Origin: Kitagawia praeruptora
Taxonomy: Eukaryota > Streptophyta > Magnoliopsida > Apiales > Apiaceae
Length of the DNA: 64,000 bases
Assembly: GCA_037693485.1 (NCBI GenBank)
Contig: CM075352.1
Span: 20,456,001 to 20,520,000, forward strand
Direction: 5' to 3'
The notes below the pieces were generated by a model that saw only the letters and a list, made by a program, of their open reading frames with translations, was not told where the DNA came from and searched no databases. This document shows, in pieces, positions 46,684-55,566 of the stretch (position 1 is its first letter; every line of letters starts with the position of its first letter). The position numbers and the translations under genes were made by a program.

Positions 46684-48006
46684 TGAAGCGTACAGCCGAG
46701 GATTGGTGGCTCTGATACCACTTGTTATGCTTTTACTCAGAAATTAACTAAGTAACTAAGAAATGAGGAAGAAAAAGACAGAGAGAGGAAGAGAACTACA
46801 AGAATGTCATTATGATCAAAGATACAGATACAATCCCAATGCCAGCTTATATACTGGAACATATATACTACTAACAGAATCTCAACTAACTCGTAGTCTA
46901 ACAGCTGTATAGAATATTCTAGAGTGTAGAATCATGACAATTTCAAATCATAATATAAACAAGACTAATGGGCCTTAAAGCCCATTCATATACACACGAC
47001 TTAGTCCAAATTAATGTGTCAAATTGCATAAAGACCCCTAAAATATTTCTTCTTTTACATAACATGCATTAATAACAAACTAATTTATTATACTAAACTG
47101 GCCACACACTGTTTATTTACTACACAAGCAAGTCACCAAAATCAAACAACGACATTAACGAACTAATAATAATAATTGTAATGATAATTTAATAAATTGA
47201 AACTCATATAACATAATGAAAATCACATAATTTATATGATCCAAGAAATTAAACTAAAATACGATTTATAAAATCATGCCAAAATTTGTACACACATAAA
47301 GCATATACATCCAGTTAAGGTTTAAATACGGTCTCCTTCTACTGCAATACAATTCGATTACACAAAGTTGTTAATACATTAACTAATACATACATGCATG
47401 ATGGCCACAATAGAAGAGAAAAGATTAATAATCATGTTAGAAATGATTGATGAAAACAGTGTTTGGAAGCTAAAGTCAGAAAACAGAGTTTAGCTGGAAG
47501 CAGTCAGAGTTTGATTAAACACTGACTGGAAGCGCAAACAGAGTTTGTTAAACTCTGTAGCGGTATTGTCTGAAGAGTCAACAGTGTTTGAAGATTGATA
47601 AATATGGAAGCAATATCTTTGAAGATTGGAAAGCTGTCAAAGAGATTGAGTTGACTTGGAAGACTGGAGCAATCGTGATTGATATCAATTGTATAGCTTA
47701 ATTATAGGAGAATCAGTTACTGATTGTACGAAGCTGTATGTTCTATAAATACAGTTAGGTTAACCCTAGAAGGGTAGTCGAACATTGAGATATTCATCCA
47801 TTGTAACCTAAGCAGCTCTCTGTGATATTTACATTACTGAGAGAGGAATTATTAATTCCAAACAGTTTTTAATTGTTAAACAGTGTGTTCTTGTTAAGTT
47901 ACTCATACAGTATTTGATTGCTTATTGTGTAATCGACCTAACAAGTGGTATCAGAGCCTAATCTGTTACTTTATTACAGTTAAAGATCCAAACACAAAAG
48001 TAATCA

Positions 48007-50244
48007 ATGGCAGAGATTCCTCCACCATCTGAGAAAGCCCCTACTACTGTTAGTAGGTATGAGACAATCAGGGTTCCTATACTTAGGCCATCAGAGTATG
48101 CAATTTGGAAGGTGAAAATGACCATGTTTCTGGAGGCTACAGATCCAGAATACCTTGATAGAATATATGAAGGTCCTCACAAACCAACAAAATTATCTGC
48201 TGCTGCTGCTGGTGAGGAGGCAAAGGTCATTCCAAAGGAAAAGAAAGATCTAACTGCTGAGGATCTTTCATCTATTGCAAAGGATGCAAAAGTGAGACAT
48301 TTACTTCACAGTGCATTAGACAATGTTATGTCTAATAAAGTGATTAATTGCACAACTGCAAAGGAAATATGGGATGCACTTGAGGTTAGGTGTCAAGGAA
48401 CTCATGCAATCAAGAAAAACAGAAGAAACATACTCACTCAGGAGTATGAGCACTTTGAGGCAAAGTCTGATGAAACCATGACAGAAACATTTGACAGATT
48501 CTGTAAACTGCTCAATGATTTGTCATTGGTTAACAAAGAATATGATTTAGAAGACTCAAATCTCAAGTTTCTTCTTTCTCTACCTGAAAAGTGGGATGTG
48601 AAAACAACCACTATTAGAGATAATTATGAACTTGGTGAAACAGAGATTGATGAAATTTATGGGCTGCTCAAAACCCATGAATTGGAATTGGAGCAGAGAA
48701 ACAAAAGAACAAGTAGAAAGTCAAAATCTGTTGCACTCAAGGTTGAGGAGAAACCATCAAAGAAGGAGGCATCAAGGAGAAAGGCAAAAGGGAAAGCCTT
48801 AATCATCCATTCAGAGAATGAGTCATCAAACACTGATGTTGACTCAAACACAGATGGTTCATCTGATTCTGAAGATGATGAAGAGATGATGCAAATGGCT
48901 GCATTGATGGTAAAGACCTTCAAGAAGATGGGTTACAAGAACTTCAAGAAGGGAAAGAGATTCTCAAGGGACTACTCAAAGTCTGACAAGAAGAATTTCA
49001 AGAAAGCTGAGGGAAAGGACTTCAAATCTGGAAAGAAAGATAAGTCTGAGATTCAATGCTACAAGTGTAAGGAGATGGGACACTATGCTCCAGAGTGCAA
49101 GAAGGGTAAAACTGAAAAGGCACTCTACACCAAAGGCAGAGATTGGGCAGACACTTCAGATTCAGATGAGGAAGTCAACTATGCTCTCATGGCTACTACT
49201 CAGACTGAAAATGATGATCTCAAGGTACCTCCCACCACTTATGCTTATAACACTGATAATATAACTGAACTGAGAATTTATCTTAAAGCATTGCATATCA
49301 GTTATAGGGATCAGACTTTAGAAAATGAGAGGATAAAGTCTGAATGTTCTCAACTCAAAGAAAGAAATAAACTTGTTGAGGAACAGCTGGAGAACATGAA
49401 TAAAATTCAAAAAGAGAGAGATGATGCAGTGTTTATTGAACAGGAGTTGCTAGGTAAGTATAAGCAACTAGAATCTGAGTTGGAGGATACTAAACACATC
49501 ATTAAAACTTGGACACACTCTGGTAAAGACACTCAAGAAGTGTTTCAGTCAGATACAGTAGGTCTAGGTTACTCTATAGGAGATGAACTTAGATTTGAAA
49601 ATCAGGTAAAGGTTAGACCACATTGTTCATCTGAGGGTAATGTCATGGGAACAGGTGGACCTAAGACTGAAGCACAGAAAAAGGTTGTTAAAGAGTCATA
49701 TGCTAAAACTTTTGTTAAAGAGGCTAACATTGGTTTAATGACAGATAAACAACTCAAGCATAAGCTTAAGGAGATAAAATCTGTCAACAAACAGAGATTG
49801 CCTAAGAAAAACAAAAATGGAAAAGTAGGCATAACTTCAGGAATTAAGCCAATGCTTGCTTCATTAGCTCCTAGAAAAACATGCTTTAATTGTGGTAGCA
49901 CTAATCATCTTGCTAGTTTCTGCAGTAAGAATAAGAACATTAATTCTTTGCCCTCTAAAACTGCAGTAAAGAGTGATTATGTGAGAACAAGACCACAGAC
50001 TTTATGCAAACACTGTGGAAGTACTTGGCATTCTATTTACACTTGCAGAGATTATCATGCTATTTACTATAATTACTATGAACCCAAGCCAAATTTGAAA
50101 TGGGTTAAAGTAAACTCTGCAAATGTAAACTCTGAAAAAGTTAGCTTAAACTCTGTTAATGTGAATTCCGCTGCAAAAGCTAACAGAATTAAGAAAGCCA
50201 AAGGATCCAAGCAAGTCTGGATCCTTAAAACTAATAATCATTGA
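48007..50244 (+). CDS. gag: Sirevirus-like gag protein, 745 aa
   Basis: It starts MAEIPPPSEKAPTTVSRYET 48 bases after the primer-binding site. The N-terminal half is a copia-type gag/UBN2 region (YAIWKVKMTMFLEATDPEYL, CTTAKEIWDALEVRCQGT, NRRNILTQEYEHFEAKSDET, FLLSLPEKWDVKTTTIRDNY). Three CCHC knuckles of the CX2CX4HX4C form begin at Cys351 (CYKCKEMGHYAPEC), Cys626 (CFNCGSTNHLASFC) and Cys667 (CKHCGSTWHSIYTC). Between the first and second is a charged coiled-coil-like stretch (about 430-520). The large size and coiled coil are typical of Sireviruses. The frame is intact. It ends at TGA 50242-50244, and pol opens in a different frame 10 bases later. Confidence 0.92.
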   Translation: MAEIPPPSEKAPTTVSRYETIRVPILRPSEYAIWKVKMTMFLEATDPEYLDRIYEGPHKPTKLSAAAAGEEAKVIPKEKKDLTAEDLSSIAKDAKVRHLLHSALDNVMSNKVINCTTAKEIWDALEVRCQGTHAIKKNRRNILTQEYEHFEAKSDETMTETFDRFCKLLNDLSLVNKEYDLEDSNLKFLLSLPEKWDVKTTTIRDNYELGETEIDEIYGLLKTHELELEQRNKRTSRKSKSVALKVEEKPSKKEASRRKAKGKALIIHSENESSNTDVDSNTDGSSDSEDDEEMMQMAALMVKTFKKMGYKNFKKGKRFSRDYSKSDKKNFKKAEGKDFKSGKKDKSEIQCYKCKEMGHYAPECKKGKTEKALYTKGRDWADTSDSDEEVNYALMATTQTENDDLKVPPTTYAYNTDNITELRIYLKALHISYRDQTLENERIKSECSQLKERNKLVEEQLENMNKIQKERDDAVFIEQELLGKYKQLESELEDTKHIIKTWTHSGKDTQEVFQSDTVGLGYSIGDELRFENQVKVRPHCSSEGNVMGTGGPKTEAQKKVVKESYAKTFVKEANIGLMTDKQLKHKLKEIKSVNKQRLPKKNKNGKVGITSGIKPMLASLAPRKTCFNCGSTNHLASFCSKNKNINSLPSKTAVKSDYVRTRPQTLCKHCGSTWHSIYTCRDYHAIYYNYYEPKPNLKWVKVNSANVNSEKVSLNSVNVNSAAKANRIKKAKGSKQVWILKTNNH

Positions 50245-50254
50245 TTGGTTGTGA

Positions 50255-53200
50255 TTGCAGGGCACCAGGGTTAGTACCCTAGTTGTGGACAGTGGATGTT
50301 CAGGACACATGACAGGAAATAAAGCCCTGCTATCAGAGTTTGAGGAGAAGGCTGGCCCAGAAGTTTCCTATGGAGATGGCAACATAGGACATACACTGGG
50401 ATATGGCAATATTAATCTTGGAAATGTCATCATCACAAATGTAGCTCTTGTTCCAGGACTCAAGCATGATTTGCTATCTGTGAGTCAAATCTGTGACAGA
50501 GGATATCATGTAGATTTTCAGCCTGAATATTGTCAAGTGATCAGTAAATCTACAGGGAAAGTTGCTCTAGTTGGAAACAGACACAATAACATCTATGAAA
50601 TCAAATTGTCAACAAACACTGATGGCAAAGCAGTGTGTCTGTCTACAAGGATGTCCAGTGAAGAGAGTTGGAAATGGCACAAGAAACTCTCTCATTTGAA
50701 TCTGAACAACATCAATGAGCTAATCAAGAATGATCTTGTAAGAGGTCTACCAAAGTCCTTGTTGAATGTAGAAGGACTGTGTGATTCTTGTCAAAAGGCC
50801 AAACAGAGAAAAACATCTTTCAAAAGCAAATCTGAGTCTTCAATTGCTGATCCTTATCATCTACTACATGTTGATCTTTTTGGTCCAGTGAATGTGATGT
50901 CTCTTGGAAAGAAGAGATATGCATTAGTCATTGTTGATGAATATACCAGATTCACATGGGTATATTTTCTTGCAAAGAAGGATGAAACTTCATTAACACT
51001 GACAGAACATGTAACTCAACTGGAAAAAGGGTCAGAGCATCAAGTGAAGATAATCAGAAGTGACAATGGAACTGAGTTCAGGAATTCATCTATGGAAGAA
51101 TTTTGCAAGAGTAAAGGGATAAAACAAGAGTTTTCTGCACCTGGTACTCCACAACAAAATGGTGTAGTGGAGAGGAAGAACAGAACATTGATAGAAGCTG
51201 CCAGAACCATGCTAGATGAAGCAAAATTGCCAACTTATTTCTGGGCAGAAGCAGTTCAAACTGCTTGTTTTACTCAAAATGCAACACTGATCAACAAGCA
51301 TGGTAAAACACCATATGAAATGGTGAAGAAGAAAAAGCCAAATCTAAAATATTTTCATATTTTTGGATGCAAGTGCTTTGTGTTGAAGACTCATCCTGAA
51401 CAGTTGACCAAGTTTGACCTAAAGGCAGATGAAGGTATTTTTGTTGGCTATCCACTGTCAACTAAGGCATTCAGAGTTTATAATCTGAGAACCAGAGTGA
51501 TCATGGAATCAATTCATGTGTCATTCGATGACAAGAAGATAACTGGACTTGAAGATGTAAATGAACATGATCAACTGCATTTTGAAAATGAAGATTTATT
51601 CTCTGATAAAGTAAACTCTGATCAGACTGATGTGTCAAACTCTGTTGATCTAAACTCTGAACCTCTACTGGTAAATACTGAAGAAACTCTTCAATCAGAA
51701 ACAAGGGAAAAACCAGTTGAGGGGGAGCATGAAGAATCACATCAAAGTGATAATTCAAACACTGATAGTGACTCAAATGATAACTCTGAATCAAACACTG
51801 TTGATTCAAACTCTGATCATTCAAATTCTGAGCAGTCACATTCAGGGGGAGCATCTGAAAATGAGGAAAGACACCAGGAAAATCAGGAGAGCATGGATCA
51901 AGGGGGAGGATCACATGATGACAGAAGCAATCTGCCTTCTGCAAGAAAATGGACTAAATCTCACACACCTGATTTGATTATTGGTGATCCAGATGCAAAA
52001 GTAAGGACAAGAAGTGCAACAACAAATGAATGTTTATTTCATGCATTCTTGTCACAATCTGAGCCAAAGAAAGTGGAAGAAGCTCTTAAAGATGCTGACT
52101 GGATAACAGCAATGCAAGAAGAGCTAAATGAATTTGAAAGAAATGAAGTGTGGACACTTGTACCAAGGCCCAAGAACAGATCCATTGTTGGTACTAAATG
52201 GGTTTTCAGGAATAAAACTGACAGTGAGGGTGTTATCACAAGGAACAAGGCAAGACTGGTTGCAAAAGGCTACTCACAACAGGAAGGAATTGACTATGAT
52301 GAAACATTTGCACCAGTGGCTAGATTGGAGGCAATCAGGATTTTTCTAGCATATGCCTCCCACATGAAATTCAAAGTGTTTCAGATGGATGTGAAAAGTG
52401 CATTTTTGAATGGAAAACTTGAAGAAGAAGTGTTTGTGGAACAACCACCAGGGTTTGTAGATCCAAAATATCCAGATCATGTCTACAGGTTAGACAAGGC
52501 TCTCTATGGACTTAAGCAGGCACCAAGAGCATGGTATGAAACCCTTGCCAAATTTCTACTAGAAAGTGGATTTCACAGAGGTACTATTGACAAAACTCTG
52601 TTTTATTTCCAAAATGGTAGTGACTTGCTTTTAGTTCAGATATATGTGGATGACATCATTTTTGGGTCTACTAATGATAAACTCTGTAAGAAGTTTGCCA
52701 AACTCATGCATTCAAGATATCAAATGAGTATGATGGGAGAGCTTAGTTATTTTCTAGGCCTACAGGTGAAGCAAACAGATGATGGAATTTTTATAAATCA
52801 AGCAAAATATACCAGAAACCTTCTCAAGAAATTTGGTATGCTTGACTGTTCATCTGCAACAACTCCCATGGCAACTGCAACAAAATTGGACAAAGATGCA
52901 GGGTCATCAGTAGATATGACAAGTTACAGAGGAATGATTGGTTCTTTGCTCTATTTGACAGCTAGCAGACCTGATATCATGTATGCAACTTGCTTGTGTG
53001 CAAGGTTCCAGGCTGATCCAAGAGAACCACATTTAACAGCAGTAAAGAGAATATTCAAGTACCTGAAGGGCACTATAACTTTGGGGCTGTGGTATCCAAG
53101 GGAATCAGAGTTTAAACTTCTTGGTTACTCTGATGCAGACTTTGCTGGATGTAAGATAGACAGAAAAAGCACCAGTGGAAGTTGTCAATTTCTGGGTGAC

Positions 53201-53587
53201 AGACTTGTTTCCTGGTATAGCAAGAAACAGAAGTCAATATCTACATCTACAGCTGAAGCAGAGTATATTGCTGCTGGTAGCTGTTGTGCACAGATTTTAT
53301 GGATGAAGAATCAACTGCTGGATTATGGATTAAGGTATTCCAAGATACCTATTTACTGTGATAATCAAAGTGCTATTGCAATGACAGGTAATCCAGTGCA
53401 ACATTCAATGACAAAGCACATCAGCATAAGGTATCACTTCATCAGAGAGCATGTAGAGGAAGGCAACATTGAGCTTCACTTTGTGTCTACAGAACAACAA
53501 CTTGCAGATATCTTCACCAAGCCATTGAGTGAAGCCACATTTACAAGACTGGTCAATGAACTAGGAATGGTCTCTAGTTTTGACTAG
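50255..53587 (+). CDS. pol: Sirevirus-like copia pol polyprotein (PR-IN-RT-RNase H), about 1110 aa
   Basis: The frame is open from just after a TGA at 50252-50254 and has no early ATG, so it is probably made as an extension of gag. Protease active site VVDSGCSGHMTG starts near residue 10. The integrase zinc region (WHKKLSHLN, CDSCQKAKQRK) is near 140-185. The integrase core (HVDLFGPVN, RSDNGTEFRN, PQQNGVVERKNRT) is near 205-305. A variable Ser/Asn/Asp-rich linker spans about 450-580. Reverse transcriptase (TKWVFRNKTDSEG, ARLVAKGYSQQEGIDY, YVDDIIFGS at about 797) follows, then RNase H (YSDADFAGCKIDRKSTSG, STSTAEAEYIAA, CDNQSAIAM, LADIFTKPLSE). All catalytic motifs are intact. The true N-terminus is uncertain. 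Confidence 0.93.
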   Translation: MQGTRVSTLVVDSGCSGHMTGNKALLSEFEEKAGPEVSYGDGNIGHTLGYGNINLGNVIITNVALVPGLKHDLLSVSQICDRGYHVDFQPEYCQVISKSTGKVALVGNRHNNIYEIKLSTNTDGKAVCLSTRMSSEESWKWHKKLSHLNLNNINELIKNDLVRGLPKSLLNVEGLCDSCQKAKQRKTSFKSKSESSIADPYHLLHVDLFGPVNVMSLGKKRYALVIVDEYTRFTWVYFLAKKDETSLTLTEHVTQLEKGSEHQVKIIRSDNGTEFRNSSMEEFCKSKGIKQEFSAPGTPQQNGVVERKNRTLIEAARTMLDEAKLPTYFWAEAVQTACFTQNATLINKHGKTPYEMVKKKKPNLKYFHIFGCKCFVLKTHPEQLTKFDLKADEGIFVGYPLSTKAFRVYNLRTRVIMESIHVSFDDKKITGLEDVNEHDQLHFENEDLFSDKVNSDQTDVSNSVDLNSEPLLVNTEETLQSETREKPVEGEHEESHQSDNSNTDSDSNDNSESNTVDSNSDHSNSEQSHSGGASENEERHQENQESMDQGGGSHDDRSNLPSARKWTKSHTPDLIIGDPDAKVRTRSATTNECLFHAFLSQSEPKKVEEALKDADWITAMQEELNEFERNEVWTLVPRPKNRSIVGTKWVFRNKTDSEGVITRNKARLVAKGYSQQEGIDYDETFAPVARLEAIRIFLAYASHMKFKVFQMDVKSAFLNGKLEEEVFVEQPPGFVDPKYPDHVYRLDKALYGLKQAPRAWYETLAKFLLESGFHRGTIDKTLFYFQNGSDLLLVQIYVDDIIFGSTNDKLCKKFAKLMHSRYQMSMMGELSYFLGLQVKQTDDGIFINQAKYTRNLLKKFGMLDCSSATTPMATATKLDKDAGSSVDMTSYRGMIGSLLYLTASRPDIMYATCLCARFQADPREPHLTAVKRIFKYLKGTITLGLWYPRESEFKLLGYSDADFAGCKIDRKSTSGSCQFLGDRLVSWYSKKQKSISTSTAEAEYIAAGSCCAQILWMKNQLLDYGLRYSKIPIYCDNQSAIAMTGNPVQHSMTKHISIRYHFIREHVEEGNIELHFVSTEQQLADIFTKPLSEATFTRLVNELGMVSSFD

Positions 53588-55566
53588 AGATGTTGGTTAG
53601 ACTCAAAAACTTATTTCTAAAATATGTTGCTAATGTTTCTACAAATTGTTAAGTGCTATGTGAACCTCAGTATCAAACTCTGTTATGCATGCTTATGTTT
53701 AAATCTTTTTAAACTCTGTCAGCATGTCTGTCTGTTAAATACTGTTAACATGTTAGATACACTCAGTGAATTCAGAATTGATTATTGTCTGAATGAAAAC
53801 ACCAATGAAGAAATATGTATGAAGCATGATTCACAGTAATTAAATCATGATTCTTTCTGAGTCACTGCTATCTAATCAGACTTTGTGCAGAAAATTAACA
53901 CAGCATGATACTGTTTCATATTTATAGCATCTCTTAGTTTATTCAGTCCTAAACTCTGAGTCTATGAATATTGTATGCATGGCCACTCATAAATAATTTT
54001 GGTTATTGATGAACTCTAAACTCTGATAAGTGACATTCTGTTTCCAAAGGTATGGTTCATGATGATTCCTTGGTTGTACTTGTGAAAATCATAAAACTTG
54101 AGATGTGTCAGTGATTAGTTTGGTGAGTTCAGGTTCATGTTTACACCCTGTGAGAGTTTGAGCCAAATCAGTGATTGATACATTTTCTATCAATCAGTAT
54201 TTATTGTTGTGTGATATTCATCAGGTAGTATGTTTCTCTAGAACTTGTATTAAACCATTTTGAGACTACATGATATGTGTGTGCATGAAAATGATAAAGG
54301 CAATAGGATTTACCATTCTTTCAAACACTGTTCATAAATTCCATCCTTAGTAAACCCCTTTGAGCCTTATTAACTGCTCATTTTTTTTATACTCTGAAGT
54401 ATTAAGAGCAGTTAAATATTTTTTTTCTCAAACAGATGAATGTTTCTCAAGAAAAGAAAAAGTTTACTCAGTATATATGCTAAATAAATAAAAAAATAAA
54501 AAAATAATAAAAAAAAAGCATATATACTGATCTTGTACAAATATATACTATGACTGAACACTTTGTTCTATTATGATGTTCAACTTGAAGTCACTCTTGA
54601 ATAAAACATCTCTTTTCATCTGTTTGATCTTACTCCATTTAAACCCTGAATAAAGTCCTTTTGATTTGTGGATACATGTACTCAAGGTAGTGTAGAATTG
54701 GTGGACATTCAAGCATATGGTAGACTCTGCTATTTCTGATTGAATGTGAGTGTAAACACATCACCTAAACACTTGTGTGCTTTGAGAGTTTGTGAGGTTA
54801 TACAGTTCATGACTGTTATTCACTGAATGATGCTCTGATTTCTATCTCTTGATATTTTTGTCTTTAAAGACTGTGTGCTTACTTGGATAATCATGGACAT
54901 CAAAGGGAATGGAAGTTTTCAGATTTCTGTATAACAGTAACTACAGAGTTTAGTATTCATCAAACAATCAGTGTTTAATATGAGAGTTTGTGCATTCAGT
55001 GTTTATTAACTGTTTGTTATGGATTTTATGAAATATTAGATGCTCTAAAAATTGATTTCAGTAAACTCTGCTTCACACACACTCATATTCACAACTGTGC
55101 AATTTTTGAAAGGGTTTTAGTGATAAAGTTGGAAAATTGATAAACACTGTTGAGTTGTGTTAAGTACTCTGAGGTAAAGTCTCATTGAGATGATTTGACT
55201 ATTTTGGAATAATTGGGGTAGTTGACAACTGTTAATTAGTGTTAATGTGTCTAAGTGTCGTGATTATAGGAATAACAGCGATAATTATTAAGTGATCCAT
55301 TGGCTGTTTGACACGTGTCCCATGATTGTGTCCCACTCAAACACTACTCTACAACAGTTGCGCGTTTTTACTAAATAAACGATTGAGTTTTAATTTTACT
55401 CTAATCGTCTTTAGTCTCTCACTCCATATCGATTCACATTCACCCACTCACAGTTACTTACATACTTATTCATTTTCACACTTCTCTTATTCTCTCCTTC
55501 ACATTTTGATAAACACTTACAGTGCATATACATCTTTTCTCTGAATATCTTCGTATCTTGTTACTA
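53588..55566 (+). other. Two-kb non-coding region between pol and the accessory ORFs
   Basis: No ORF of note. It holds many AAACTCTG/AAACACTG octamers, an A-rich stretch (54480-54515) followed by GCATATATACTG, and from about 55380 a CT-rich, ATG-poor leader (TCTCACTCCATATCG..., TTCTCTTATTCTCTCCTTC) directly before the next ORF. This looks like a separate transcription start region or a splice-acceptor region for a subgenomic RNA. Confidence 0.5.

Larger units (their letters stand above)
26103..46939 (-). mobile_element. Chromodomain gypsy (chromovirus) retrotransposon, interrupted by a CACTA element
   Basis: The LTRs are 26103-26315 (213 bp) and 46723-46939 (217 bp). They differ by one substitution and one 4-base TATA insertion. 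The target duplication is ATTTC (26098-26102, 46940-46944). The primer-binding site is TGGTATCAGAGCC on the minus strand at 46708-46720, and a purine tract ATGGGAGGGCATT adjoins the left LTR. Without the CACTA insertion the element is about 5.1 kb. It encodes gag, protease, reverse transcriptase, RNase H, integrase and a chromodomain, in that order, but in several broken frames. Confidence 0.93.

Noticed and set aside
46708..46720. tRNA-like sequences TGGTATCAGAGC (also at 39683, 47946 and 21824)
   Set aside because: These are primer-binding sites complementary to initiator tRNA-Met, not tRNA genes.
48657..49901. Minus-strand ORFs opposite gag and pol
   Set aside because: They are shadows of the long plus-strand frames.
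55522..55566. Upstream 15-codon extension of the accessory ORF
   Set aside because: It lies in the CT-rich leader. The ATG at 55567 begins the compositionally protein-like sequence.
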